A DNA stretch of 64,000 bases from Xylaria sp. FL1777. Taxonomy: Eukaryota; Ascomycota; Sordariomycetes; Xylariales; Xylariaceae. Positions 38,381 through 51,500 of the stretch are shown piece by piece; position 1 is the first letter of the stretch, and each line of letters starts with the position of its first letter. The notes below the pieces were generated by a model. It saw only the letters and a list, made by a program, of their open reading frames with translations. It was not told the DNA's origin and did not search any database. The stretch lies in the NCBI GenBank assembly GCA_022578965.1, contig MU400681.1, positions 1 to 64,000 of the forward strand. The letters are read 5' to 3'. Both the position numbers and the translations under genes were made by a program.

Positions 38381-39950
38381 AGTGGGTTTTTAGCATAAGT
38401 AACTAATTAATTAGCTTATTAAAGCTTAATATATGTAAAGTTAACTAAAATTAAGTGATTTTAATTTAGTAGCTGCTTATAGCTAAATATTGTTTATAAT
38501 AAGTAAATAAAAACAAAAAAACAATTTATTTATTTTAGTAACTATATATTTACTTTACTAAAGCTTTTTAAAAAACAAGTTTAAAGCAATTAATAAGTAT
38601 TAATAGTAACGTTAGCGCATTAAAGGCTTTTAAAAAAATAGCTTAAGCTTGTTTATTTATATAACTATTTATTTAGCAAATAATATTAATTTTAATGCTA
38701 AATTTACTAGTTTGTTTTTTATTTTTAAAGATATTATTAGCTTTTATTACTTATTGCTAGCTTATTAACGCATAATATTAACTTTTAAAAATACTAAAAA
38801 AACCTATAAAAGCTAATATTATAGTTTTTTATACTAAAAATAGAAAATATAAAATTAAAAATAAAAACATAATTTCTTTAGCTAAATATAATAGCTAAAG
38901 TAATTATGTATGCTTTATAGCTAATAGCTAGTTATAAAATTAGCTATAGCTAATAAAACTAATGTATAAACTACTTACTGCTTTTATTACTATTATTTTT
39001 ATTTTTTTTACTTTTATTTTTTACTTTTTATTTTTTATTTTAACTAACGTTGCTTTTAAAATAGTTTTGCTTTAGTTTATATTTTAGCTTTTTATATACT
39101 ATATACACTTTATTAACTTTATAATTGTTTAACGCTTATAAGCCTTTATTTTTATTACTTTAGCTTTTTAAACACTTTTTTGCTTTTAATGTATTATAGC
39201 TTTATTAACTTTATAATTACTTAATATATATAAACTTTATAGTTTTATTTTATTACAATAATTATTTTAGTATATTATGCTATTATTTTTAGCATATATG
39301 CTACAAAAGCTAGTTATTAATACTTAGTATATAGCAAAATTTTTTATAGCAAAGATTTTGCAATGCTTTAAATTATATATTTAATATTATAATAACTTTA
39401 AAAAATCGTTATAACTAAAGCAATAAAATATATTACTTAAAACTTTTGCATTAAAGCAGCTAAACAAAAGTTTTATATTATAAATTATGCTTTAAAGCTA
39501 AATAACATATATTAAAATAATAATTATTATAACATATAATAAATATATTAAAATGTTTACTAAAAATATAGCTATAATTTTAGTGCTAATAATTAAAATA
39601 TAAAAAGCTAAAAGTTAAACTAAAAGCTAAACTAAAAATAATAAAAACTTTTATATATACTATTAAAGTTATAAGCTTATTGTTTATTTTAACTATTAGT
39701 TTATTTTATTAATAAATATATAGTAATTTTAAATAAATGCACTATATAAAACTTTATTTATTATATTTACTTATATATATATGTTTTTTTTTTTTGCATT
39801 TATATATTTTTTACATTTATATGTTTCTAAGTTTATATGTTTTTAGGTCTATATGTTTTTAGGTTTATATTTTATCTGCATGTTTTATTTATATATCTGT
39901 CTTATCTGCATATCTATTTTATCAGCATGCATGTTTTAACTTAAACTACT

Positions 39951-41856
39951 CCCGAGACATGTCTTAAGAGCTAAGACTTTTCCCAAAATGGCAAATCAAA
40001 ACTCCAACGTGTTCGGTATAAGCCCCTTTTCCCCCCACGTGTTGCTAGTGGCGCCTCTTCCAGCTGGATGGTCGGCACCCATGTTTCATCCGGCAAGAAA
40101 AGGGGTGGAAAGGGGTTAGCTTGGAATTCAATTAAGCTATTCTAAGCACTTACACAATTACACTACCTGACCTACACATCATTGCATTGCTACGCGTAAC
40201 GCTGCATGCTTCGGCCAACCTCCGAGACAGGACACGACAACGAACTGATCAACATGACGCGTTCCATCAAACCGAAACTTAGTCTTTGCTTATGCTTCAA
40301 TTTCTCACTTTCAATTGATGAGGTGTTACGCTTAAAGCTTATTTGGCTGTGAACACCACCTATCGCTATTGTGCCGGTATACTCCTGAGCATGCTCAATT
40401 GAATAGTCTTGTTACGAACATTAAAGGCAGATAATAACCACGAAAGGATAATGAAGTGTATATTCAGGCCTACCACGTCTCTTAGCATTTCAAGTCTAGC
40501 TAAAGCTCCCTTACGATATTATGATGATAATCGTTTCTTTACCTTGTACATTAGAGACGAATCGAAGTTGCTACCTCCTCTGTTCGGCATTTCTAAATGG
40601 TGTGTGTAGCTGGAAATAAGAAAGTACGTAATCCTGATGACCACCTTGCTCGCCGTTATTAGAGTGTACGTAGAGTTACGCCGATATTCACTTAATTTTC
40701 AAGTTCGCGCTGCACCTGTTACCGTGATGCATACCGACCCATGCATGGAGGAATGTAGGGAGAACGTGGCCTTATCGCTCAAATGCCAGTCGTGATTCTG
40801 CCCGCTGATGATATCATTAATATGTACTGAGATAAGCAACGTTAGCCCTGCGGCTGGTAGTCCACGTTTTGTTCCCCATTACAGCTCGTTATGTAGCGAT
40901 ATATCTATCTAGCCTTGGGTCGCACAACTCTGGAATAGGTATGTTCTATTCCGAATGACTAGAAAACTCCACAAAGCGGCGGCGGATGAGGCTAGTTAAG
41001 GGGACTTAACAAGACTACATCCAACCTGAAACCCTAGTGCAGACCGACGATCTGTAGGGCTGAGGAAATTGTTCCCATCGTATATATTCCGCGCTTGAGC
41101 GCCTCGCGTATTGAGGTATCTTCAATCCCCCATCGAGCAAGCCATCGAACATTCTCCAGTAAGGAAGGCTGGCAAACCTCACCGATACGCTTCCAAGAGG
41201 CTTGTCAAACCCCTACCTAATACCTGAGGTGGATAAATGTAGAGCAATTCCATTTGTACATGATCGACAAAAAGCAGGTAGGTATACATACAGTATATGG
41301 AATTTTAAGATACCGGTATACTAAGTAGGCAAGATCGGTCTAAGTAAGATTTGATCATTGCTGCAAACGGAATAAGATGGTTTATACTATATTACACTAC
41401 ACTAGATAGACCGCAGCTCCACAGCTCGGATCCTGACCGACCGAACAATGAGCGTGGTTATAAGACGGGGTTCACGATCCTAGGAATGCGGCGTAATTTG
41501 ATGGGACTTCAACACTCGCGCCCGTGGATACACGTCGGTCCGGGTTCTACGTCGTAAGCATTGCGCTCTAGAATATAGAAGTATACGATAAAGGCCTTTT
41601 GCTAGTGCCCTCTATAGCCCGCTGTCATCTTTCTTGTCTCTTTTGCTCGGCCGTCCTCGTTAGGCAGGGGTAAAGTATGGTATAAGGCTAGGAACCCGAA
41701 CCAATACGTTTCTTATCCGCGCGGTTGAAAATCAATACGATGATTCCTGATACCCAAGGTGGCAGTCTAATCTCGAGTTATTCTATTCAGATACCTGGAT
41801 TGCCCGTTCTATTTATGCTGCTCTGGGCTCAGTCCAGTAATGGCCGTATAAAGTAG
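39951..41856. other. Intergenic DNA at the right border of the island
   Basis: At about 39,950 the sequence changes abruptly from AT-rich to ordinary composition (first GC-containing words actcccgagacatg). Up to 41,856 I find only short open frames (for example 40,409-40,609 and 41,351-41,557) without recognisable motifs, splice context or composition that would support a gene. Confidence 0.5.
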
Positions 41857-42520
41857 TTAGATGGCGAACTCAAAAGGATCATACGTTTTTATGCCCTTCA
41901 CTATAGAGCAGGCCCCATTAATAACAGCATGCTCACGCGCTTCCCAGAGTCTCGCTACATCCTGGTGAACCGATCTCACCCTCGTGCTGGACGGCTCGAC
42001 GTGCGACGGTACCTCGCTCGCCTCTACAGTTTGGCGCCGGTGGCCAAGTCCCTGAACAAATTGGGATAGCTCCATGGTCCAGCGCGTCCAGCAGTGCCTT
42101 GCGCAAGCCCTCTACGAGAACATTGTTGCATTTGCGATAATACAAGATGACGTCTCTACTAAGGCTGATAAGTTTCTTGATGTATGCTGTTGAATAACCT
42201 GTAGCGTAAATCGATGGGTGGACGTTCCTACTCCGGACAGGCTGTATGGCGCGGGCACCGACGACGGACGCTGCGCCGTAAATGACAAGCGGCGTGGGCT
42301 CGATAGCCAGTACCGTCGTATACTACTAGGCCATCATCATCTTATGGACAGTCGTCACACGGTCGCGGACCTTGAAACTCGAAAACATCTTCAGACAATG
42401 TCCACGATTTCATCGCCTGTGTTCAACCTTGCAATAGGATTACAAAAGGGATCTTCTGGTCTTCGGGGTTCGAGCCGCTGACGATAACTTTGATGACAGC
42501 CTGCTTACAGTAGCTCAAGG
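41857..42520 (-). pseudogene. Decayed zinc-type (MDR) oxidoreductase
   Basis: The minus strand carries pieces of a medium-chain dehydrogenase/reductase in the right order but in different frames. The first is VIKVIVSGSNPEDQKIP (near 42,500-42,440), matching the substrate-domain motif V-S-G-S-N-P-K-D-W-K. Next come GDEIVDIV, EDVFEF and FKVRDRVTTVHKMM, matching the G-D-R-V-A-A-F turn, then two stops. A long stretch follows, TPLVIYGAASVVGARAI (near 42,290-42,240), which is the nucleotide-binding loop, continuing through VEGLRKAL. Finally SVHQDV occurs near 41,960. At least two frameshifts, stops after the GDRV block and missing sequence between the domains show that it is inactive. Fungal relatives are usually ~350 residues and act on small carbonyl or enoyl substrates with NAD(P)H. 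The family match is inferred from motifs alone. Confidence 0.65.
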
Positions 42521-44923
42521 ATGAGCACGTCATATATGCGGGCCTAATCACTCCCCGCCATGACGGTTGTGTGAATGCGAGTAGATGCCTTTGCTACCAA
42601 GGAGCTCTTCCACGATAACTCGTCTAGTGACTTAGCAAGCACTTTCTATACACAGCTTGAATGAACAGGAGTGATGTTTCGAAAATAGGATGGCTAGTAA
42701 GGAAAATTAGGTCAAGATTGCCTCTTTATTTATTCGCTGCAGCTAGCATTGGACATCGCTGAGACAGTGGATGCTTATGTCATACTACGAGGTCATATCA
42801 AGCTTTGCGTGTGGTCGTTACATGCATAGAACTAGCGTCCCTTAAATGCAGAGGTTTGCTGACTGCAGCGAAAATCCCACTCGGGATTTGCCACTCTCGT
42901 ACGCAGTAGAGCAACAAATAGGAAAGAGAATTCCATTGTCGAGTCCTAGAGTATGCTCTCATGTAACACTAAGGTACTATCCCTCTCATAGGTAACTAAC
43001 CTCAAATGTAAACTGTACGGTGGGTAGCACCAATCGCAGATGCAGTTTCTCTTCGCAATCAGAATGGCGAGGGGAGCGTTTTCACGTAAAAGAGATGCAA
43101 TAGTGCCCCTCTAGTTCTTTCCAGAGTAACCCAACCTGAACCATAAAAGCCTACCTCGCCCACACAAACCGCTGACAACACCAGCTAGGTCTCGAGTGTC
43201 GCTGTCGGCAAACATAGTATACAGTCTATGGCCTGCTCTTGTCCACCTTCCAGCTTCATCTTGGCTAACATTTGATACGACGCCTAAGAGCAACATAGGA
43301 TATATCGTCTCATATCCCCTCGGGATATGTTAAGGGCAGCAAAATAGGCAATATGTTACAATATTGCTTCTCCCGCCCTACGTATAGGAATCCCTTATGT
43401 TTATAGCTTCCGTCCGGTAAACTATCCGAGAATGGTAAAAGATAGCTGTACTTGGCGGATATACGTCTTAAGTGATGATGGCGATGGCAACGACGATGCA
43501 GCTGCCGAACACAATAACGACAATGAGACGAGTAGCCAATTCTGTCAAACTCCTTTCGACTCTTATGTTTCACCGCCTCGTATTAACCGTAGTAACGATA
43601 ACGGTATAATACAAACCATGTGAATCCTATGCTCATACGTGGCCATTTTGCAACAAGGCTTAGAGAGGTGCCGGACCTTGTGACTATTATCCAAGACTCA
43701 CTTCTGGCTAAAATAAAACACGGCAGACACAAGCTGGAAAACCCAACCCCCGTAGCAAAGAAATAAGGTAAGCTTTCCCATACAAGGAGTCGGAAACTAC
43801 CAAACCGACAGTAACTTTTAAACTATCATCATGGTATCGAATCTTCTCGTAGAAGTACTACGTTGAAGGTTACTCCTTCTAACCTCAACGATCCCCCTAC
43901 CTTTTCAGGTCAATACAACAATGGTATGTCGCTCATGGGTTCGTTCTGCCCTATAGCCGAACAGGGACCTACTTCGTCTTCAAGGAATCCTATTCATTAC
44001 TCGGACCTGTAACGACTCTTGTTACCGTCGAGATAGCACGGATGACCCTAGAAAGACATATTATACTTGAGAGCAGAGAGAAAATACTTAAGGACTCAAA
44101 GTATCCAAGAGGTTTGCAAATTTTCGGGCTTTCTGGAGATAAAATTACATAGAGAGGAGTATCTTACCTAACAGTTAGATTGAATCTAGTAGGAACTTAG
44201 AAGGCGTATGCAACATTAAGTTCAAGTATTGCAACTATGCAGGTCATGAGTACATGTAGTATAGCGCTGAAGGGGATAGATTGGAGTCTTTTAATTTGTG
44301 ACATGTTCCTTCGAAACGGCCTGGAAATAAATTGGCAGATTGGTGCTTCACAATGAAGCAGTTTAAAATTTTTATTCTTACCTTATCCTTAAAGTCATTT
44401 GTCTCATATCATCCACCTAATTACGAGATGATTTACGAGAATTTGAGCATCTTCATTGAAACATAATTTACTTCACACCACAATTGAATCAGCATGATCT
44501 GGTTTTGAACAAGTCTTGAGAAGTTAGTTTCAGCAGGGCCAACGACTCTCTGTATTGGCTATGGTACCAGACAAGGCGTAGAAAGCAATCGCCTCGGTGA
44601 ATCAATGATGATTGCCCCAAGGCATCCAGAAGGGACATATCTAATCCCTGTATGGGAAGATGTCCAGCACATGTACCGAAGAAAAAAATACGCCATCTAT
44701 TGTACAGTGGAGTCGCGTTATGCTCACCCAGCACGCGACTTGGAAACCCCCCAACAACGATGCGCGCGTTACTGATGGTAGGAAGCCTTTGCGTTCAGCA
44801 TGGCTCACGGTGCTGATCAAAGAGATGATAATGAATGACTCCAACAGAATACCGGTCTCATCATCAGCAAGAGCGGTAATGCCTGCCAATTGGCTCAGCT
44901 GGTCAGCGGCGTCTACTCCAGTA
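42521..44923. other. Intergenic DNA without a supported gene
   Basis: Composition is normal. Short frames on both strands (such as 43,111-43,296, 43,310-43,573 and 43,432-43,623) lack recognisable domains. The final part will include the 3' untranslated region of NST1. The N-terminus of the decayed oxidoreductase may extend into the first 100 bases. Confidence 0.4.
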
Positions 44924-47900
44924 CTAACCACGAGAGTATGGTACGCCTGCACCAACAATAGGACTACCGATCTCGCCAGGAGCACCGACATTCCTCGGAA
45001 ATGGACCATTCCCAGAACCACCATTCATTTCGTATCGAATAGCAATTTTGTCCTTATTGTCACGACGGATATCAAAGCTACCACCGCCGTTGTGCGGATT
45101 CCCCAGTGTCTCACAGATGTCAAGTAGTTCCGCCTCATCTATCGATTCTGAGGGAGAGGGATTGATTGAATCTACGTGCCCTTTGATAGCGGATAGATCG
45201 ATATAGCCTGCAGCATCTGCGGCATAGTCTTCTAATTCCTTACAGGCGCGTACAAGCAATTGACGGATTACGACGGGACGAGGCTGTGTTGCTCTCACCA
45301 TGTGGGGTGGGACACCGAATGCTGCATTGGGCGGCCAACCTGCCATATTGACGGGATTATGACCATATCCGGACGGCGGTGAGAATATGGCCGGAGCGCC
45401 CCAAGTTGTACTGGGGGTTCCGTAACCTGAGTTCACAAATGGCGCGCCATGGAAAGGGGGTCGAGTACCCGGAGCTACTGTACCCCGATGGGCATGGTCG
45501 AAATTGTCTAACAAGGGCTCATCTGTATCATCTAATAGAGCGCTACTTCCAAGGTGGTTGCTCATATCCTCGATATCTGCAGACATGTCATGGCGTCGTT
45601 GGCCATGAACTATACTCTCTGGCCGGCCAATCGGTGTTGGTTTTCCAATGGGTAAAGCACTCGGCTGGTTTGCCTCAAAAGATGTTGATCCTTGACGTGA
45701 ATGTGATGGGGGATATCCGGGGGCATTTTCTGGAGAGGAATAGCCTCGATGTAAGCTCTGCAGGTGTGGATCTACTCCTGGCTGGGAAAATCCTGGTGGC
45801 GGCATGTGAAATGACCGGCCACCCGAAGGACCTCCTAAACCCGGAGGTGGCACTGGCATACCAGGTGCGCGGAAATGTCCACCCATCGGTGGATATATCG
45901 GTTCCTGCATTCGGGGAAAGCCCATGCCCATTGGTGGAATCCCCGGAGACATTTGCATTGCCATCGGTGGCATACCCATATCGAACGGGGTCTGGGGAAG
46001 ACCTGGGGGAGTTTTTACGGAACCGTGATGAGGCGATATAGGCTGGAGTGGAGGCCCGTTGGACTGTGTCTTCCCTGGTGGTCCGATTGGCCCTGGGCTA
46101 GCGTGTAGTGGGCTGAGGGCGTGCGGTGATGCCGTCTGGCTTGGGCCAGATGCCGAGTGAGATGCCTGGGAAATGGATCGCGTGACCTCCTGAGAAACAG
46201 ACCGTGGTTTCACTGGCGTATGGGCTAGTGGCAAGGCTGGCGTTGCAACTGGAATTTGAGGTGAAGCATGATTCGCTAGAGGCTGCTGAGGAAGGGCGGG
46301 TATTGAGATCGGGTGCTGCTTTTTCGCGGGCTGTGTTGGAATAGGGGGAGCGAGTGAAGGAAGCTTCACCGCTGTCTTTTCCTCTATTTTTATCTTTTCT
46401 TTAGCTTCGCGATCTGCTTTAGCTTGAGCCGCTCTCAACTCCTTTTCTCTCTTGTCCTTCTCATGCTTCTCTCGGCGTTCGCGAGTCTCGCGTTCCTTAA
46501 CCTCGCGGGCCTCTTGCTCTTTACGCCGTTGTTCTTCCTTTAACTTCCTTTCACGTTCCTTCGCTTCCCGAACCTTTCGTTCCTGTTCGGCTTGCCGCTC
46601 CTTCTGCTCGTGCGCACGGCGTTGTTTCTCCGCCTCCTTTCGCTGGCGTTCCTCTTCTTCGGCTTTCTTTTGTGCCTCCTTCTTCTTGCGCCTCTCTTCT
46701 GCCTTTGCTTGGGCTTCCTCTTTTCGTCTGGCTTCTTCGGCTAGCCTAGCTTGCTCTTCGGCAGCCTTTTCGGCCTCACGTCTCGCTTTCTCTTCGAGGG
46801 CAGCTTGCTTTTTCTGAAGAGTCTTTTCTTTGCGCTTCTGTGCATCTTTCTGTTTCTTAGCCTTACGTTGAGACTCCTGGGTTTCTTCCTGCTCAAGTTC
46901 CTCTAGCAGTTTCTCTTGCCGTTCCATTGCAACCTTTTCTCGGTAGGCCGTTAGTACTCTCTGTTCAAACATTCGTGCAGCAAATATCTGAAACATTCGG
47001 CGGCCTTCCTCCATGCGTTGCTCTTCAGTCATCTGGTCCTGTGTGATTATTAGCACCTGTAGTCTAGGCTAACTCTAATTCAATTACCTCTTCCTCTTCG
47101 TAATCTTCCTCCTGGCTTTCGTACTCCTCATCCTCCTCTTCCTCCTCGTCGTACTCTTCTTCTTCGGGGGGACGGTTGTGAGGATTCGATAAGCCGCCTC
47201 TTAGATTGTGAGTGTAAGCGCCTGAGTAGTGAGTGGCATCTTCTTCGCGAGCCATTCTACGCTCAGCAAGCTGTTCCATCATTTCGATAAACTTTTTGCC
47301 GTCGTTTTTTAGGAGATCGTCCGCCACGGTAAGAATGCCGCCTAAACAAGTCAGTCAAGTCTATAGAAGCTATGAGGATTATGGATCGCTGGGAGCGCAC
47401 CCTTCACTGTTAGACTTTGACCGAAATTGAAGAAATCGTTGGGATATGTGTCACGAGGGATTTCCTCTGGCTCATCCTCATCTTCTTCGTCGTCCAAATC
47501 TTCTTCATCGCTATACTCCTCGTCTGCGCCGTCAAGTTCATCTTCGTCATTATCCACGTGTTCTACTATACGCCCGCGTGACGGATGATGATTAGAGTAC
47601 CTGGAAGGCACCACACCCGGCGGATGCAGTCCACTCATGGGACCGAATCGTTCGGGAGCGAACATAGGTGGGCCATTGGGCTGGCTGTGAGGCCGGTTAG
47701 CAAAGGACTCCAGCTCCTGATAGTATGCATCGTAAAGTCCTTCTAGCTCCTCCTCAATTGCAGTGCGTTTACGGCCACACACAGAGCAGCTGCAAGTATG
47801 CTTTTGCTGCTCTTTCATTTTGCGAAGCACGGCATCTTTCTCAACCTTAACAAGAGACTTCCGTTCCTCCTCACCAAGGCCTAGCCAGAACTGCTTTATC

Positions 47901-48571
47901 CGTTCTCGCTCTTCCGGGCCAGACGTATTCCATATTTTTTCCCTAGAGATACCGGATGGACGCGTGGCTTCAGGTTCCATAATAGGTTCTTTTTTTGGCT
48001 TCTTCTTCTTTTTAGACTTCTTCGACTTTGGCCCTGAGCCATTTATCGATGGATGCTGAGAGTCTCTGGCGAAAGTGTGCAGATGGCCATCGTCACTCTC
48101 TGTCTCTTCACCCCAATCGTCGTCATTGTACTGAATACTTCGGGAAGGAACTGGTTCAACCTGAGGGACGTGTTGAGGAGTAGGTGGATGCTTCCGATGT
48201 GTGGCCGGGGAGGTGGGCAGAGGCGCACTCGATGTTGACGCTGGACTTGGAAGGCCGTTAGCAGCAGCGGTATGTTCCTTCTCAGCAGCAGCCTTTGCAG
48301 CAGCCTTTGCACGACGTTTCTGCTTTTTCTTGTTTACTGTTGTCGGTGGCTGGGGCTCAGAAGCAATCGGGCCGTTTGTCGGCGCACCACTCTGCGAGGA
48401 CGAGGTGGTTGTCGGCGATGGCTGCGCGGGCGGCGTAGATGCGGACGACTTAGGAACAGATATGTACTTGGTCCCATCTTTATTGGTATACTTGGCCGTG
48501 GTCTTCGGCGTTGGCGACGCAGCTGTCACAACGGCCGGCGGCTGCTGTTGCCGGTGGCTGTTGGTAGGCAT
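44924..48571 (-). CDS. NST1: Stress response protein NST1
   Basis: Three exons (48,571-47,401; 47,341-47,088; 47,038-44,924) encode 1,179 residues, within the usual range of filamentous-fungal NST1. Introns are 59 bp (branch gactgac) and 49 bp (branch gctaata). Residues 182-194 form a Lys-rich patch. Residues 258-266 are a small Cys cluster (HTCSCSVCG) followed by a conserved [18 protein letters not shown] helix. Residues 340-370 are acidic. At the exon 1/2 junction the conserved [19 protein letters not shown] appears only after splicing. Exon 2 ends in a second acidic run. Residues ~512-699 are a long Glu/Lys/Arg/Gln coiled coil, then a Pro/Gly/Met-rich region and a conserved tail from ~1,085. 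NST1 proteins act as negative regulators of salt tolerance in yeast and are thought to be cytoplasmic; no enzymatic activity is known. The gene is divergent from rho2 with a 3-kb intergenic region. Start chosen at the first ATG ([10 protein letters not shown]), typical of the family. Confidence 0.93.
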
Positions 48572-51500
48572 CCCGAGAACGTGCTATTAGAATCACAAGG
48601 CAGGGCGACCTGGAGTCATGTAGGAGACGGAAGGAAGGGACGAAGAGAATCGCCGGTAAAATAGAATGCGACCTATCGTCGGATAAGGAGCGCAACCAGC
48701 ATTGGCGGGGGTGCAGGCACGGGAACTGCCACCACGGGAACCGAGAAACACCAGCCGCTGCGCAGACAGTGCATGCGAGAAAGGCGCAAGGCGGGCTGGG
48801 CTTTGTTTGGTGGGGGTGAAAGCCGCGATAGTGGTGATTGGAGGCCCGTCGCTGTCGAGACGCGAGAAGACGTCGTTGGCTGCTGTCGTAGCGAGTGTGA
48901 GCCGCGGGTTTCAAGGTGTTGCTTGGTGTCGGGGGCGGGTCTCCCGGCGGCACGGATGGAGGAAGACGCCGCTAAAGCACTGCTGGATAAGAAGATTGAT
49001 TACCACGGGAAAATCTACGATGCCTCGCTGGTATGCTGTCATGGGTTGCCACGGTCGGTTGGAGGAGACGTGATGTCGTTGCCGTCGAGACTCAACCCTA
49101 GTGTGGATTGGGTAGGTGTGGTGGTGGTGGTAGTCCTGGCGATGGGGACCTCCTGGCTGCTATTGTCACTGCATCTTGCAATTTGCACCTGAAGAGACAT
49201 GGCATGTACCATTGTATATCTGTACATTGCCATCACAAGCACCATAGGCTGTCCGGTACGTACCTACTTCGGCGCAGCTTGGCCGCCCGCCGTGCTGATT
49301 TAGCGCCCATCAGGGTGTGCAAACCCCCAGCTCCAGCCCCAACCAACTACCCGTTTCAGCCTCAACTGGGTAACTAGGGTACGTAATTGGCGTTGTTAGG
49401 GGTGGCTGAAGTCGATGACTGTCACGTGACCATATTGAAATCAAATATACTACATATACCTCCTACCTACTTCTTTGTGCTGTGTTGTCCATGTGTACAT
49501 ACGTGCCTTACTTCAGTGTTGTGTGATTGAAAGAAATCTTTGTTGGTAGAAATGGAAATAACTATCATTGAACTTAAATAGCAATTTCACTTATAGAAGA
49601 CTGGCATATGAGATTGAAGTCCTTTCGTTACATATGTACTGAACATAAGCAACAGATATGTAAGTGTGAAAAGCCCCAATTTAGACGCCCCAACTTTTGT
49701 AGATAGGTACTAACCCACTGGCTAACGTGGCTCGGCCTAAGGGAGGTTAAGACAGCCCCAGCCCTTCAAGAATGGTTTGTTTGTAAGTACCTTTAACTAC
49801 TAAGTACCTTAGGGAGGTAAGTAAAGATCGAGCTGCTCTTGCATAATTCATCTTACAATGACCTAGCTATGAACTGGCATCTAAGCTGACATCTTTGAGG
49901 TAACGTGATTCCAGAGGGGACGTAAAATCCGATTAAGCCCTAGTCTGGGTCTCTACATTATATAAGTGGAATGATACGCCTTATACATCGGGTAATTCCG
50001 CCATATCCTTCCTTACATTGTTTACGGATATGTTTGGGACCTACAAGTTTTGCAGTTGTTGGGGTCTAGTTTAAGAGATGGTATTTTTTCCGCTAATAGT
50101 CCGCCACTTAGATAGACTTAAAGAAATGAGGCGCACTAATCCTTGAGGGAACTAATATATGAACTTGTGGCGTAAATACTCTTGTTCATTTGGGTAATTT
50201 AGTTAAGTCACATAACTATGTTTGATTAGCAGTCTGTACAAGAAATACTTGGTGATACAGTTGCATGATCACTTTGGCACACATGCACAGCGTCAGAATA
50301 TGAACAGTAGCCAAAGAGGCCAAATGTGGGTTGTTGCCGTCGCCAACGCCGACAACGCCACTTGTAACGTAACTTCACGGTTGTGTGGCCTTACGGCACA
50401 AGAACTCTTGACCGTGGTATCTTTAGCGTCCACGGTCTTCTGGCTATATAGACAAAGTTGAATTTTCAACGATCTGCAGGACTACAATTGCATGTAAGAT
50501 GAGAAACGTAGGTCAATGGAGGCTCATGAAAGATATAACCAGATAGGGACTGGATACGGGAGAACTGGGGTCTGGGTCTGTTTACGGCGTTTACGGCCGG
50601 TCTGTGTTATTGGGGAGATGATTAGGGAGCACCTGCAGCGAGGAGCAAGAGCTGAAGTTGCAGGGGTGGGGGGGAGGCCTTAGGGAGTGGACCGACTGCC
50701 ACGGTGGGGTGCATGTTAGGTACATACTGCGTAGAGGTAGGTAGGAGGTAGTGTAGGTACAAGCTCTTAGGCTACAGCACCTACGGCTTCAAAAGCGATA
50801 CCTTAAACTCACAACACCCAACCCAGTCTTCCCTTCATGGCTGCGCTGGCTTGCTGGGTTCCAATATTATCTCTTGTCCCCTCTCAAGAACCCCCTCCCC
50901 CAATCTACTGCATCCATACCACCGATGCTTTTTCTCTTGAAAGTCTTTTCCCCATCTTACCTCTCTGGGGTTTATAAATCTGAGACAGGACCACAACGAA
51001 AGGTCCTTGCCAAGAGCCTAAATACCTAAACTCCTTAAGTGGTTGCTATTTTTACACGTCACTTAGCAGTCTTAGCAGCCTTAGCAGGAGGTACTCTGAC
51101 GCCCTATTTCAATACTGTAACCTTAACCACATCTTTTATTCACCGTCCGACTCAGGTCAACGGAACATCGAAAGATTTGAGAGAGCTCTGTACTAAGACC
51201 GCACATATCGCGTCGCTTATTCATTCCACCTTCGGCACTAACTCGACGACAACGTTAACACACCCTGACACACGACACACGGCCTCTGTAGCAGACGCCG
51301 ACGTTGGATTCTCCACTCCGTATCAGCTAATAAATACCTACCCAGCATATTACTACTACTCTACGCGATCTCTTTGTCCGACGCTGCGCCTCGGTCGCCT
51401 TATCTCCTCCTCCGTGCCCGTTCAAACTATTGACTTTTCCCAATTCCTGAACCTCCAAATCCCAAACCTACCCACCAACTATTCGACCAACCGGATCCCT

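Larger units (their letters stand above)
96..39950. repeat. RIP-degraded AT-rich island (~39.9 kb)
   Basis: About 40 kb consist almost wholly of A and T with TpA steps everywhere and long stretches without any codon-like composition. Open frames in it are short and are either low-complexity or lie in strongly mutated elements. Wherever a gene or repeat can still be recognised (zinc-finger frame, retrotransposon, LTR pair), the differences from the expected sequence are transitions: CAA or CGA codons turned into TAA, TGG into TAA or TAG, TGC into TAC, CAC into TAC. This is the known effect of RIP on duplicated DNA in Pezizomycotina. Outside the features listed separately the island holds only diverged repeats, and I see no intact gene, tRNA or rRNA. 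It may be a centromere, a pericentromeric block or an ordinary AT isochore; sequence alone does not decide. Confidence 0.88.

Noticed and set aside
42455..42485. tRNA-like B-box ggttcgagcc
   Set aside because: The T-arm stem does not pair and no A-box, anticodon arm or acceptor stem can be folded around it; it lies in the oxidoreductase remnant.
44660..46817. Several plus-strand frames opposite NST1 (for example 45,379-46,041 and 46,452-46,817)
   Set aside because: They are antisense shadows of the Pro-rich and coiled-coil coding sequence of NST1, with composition dictated by it.
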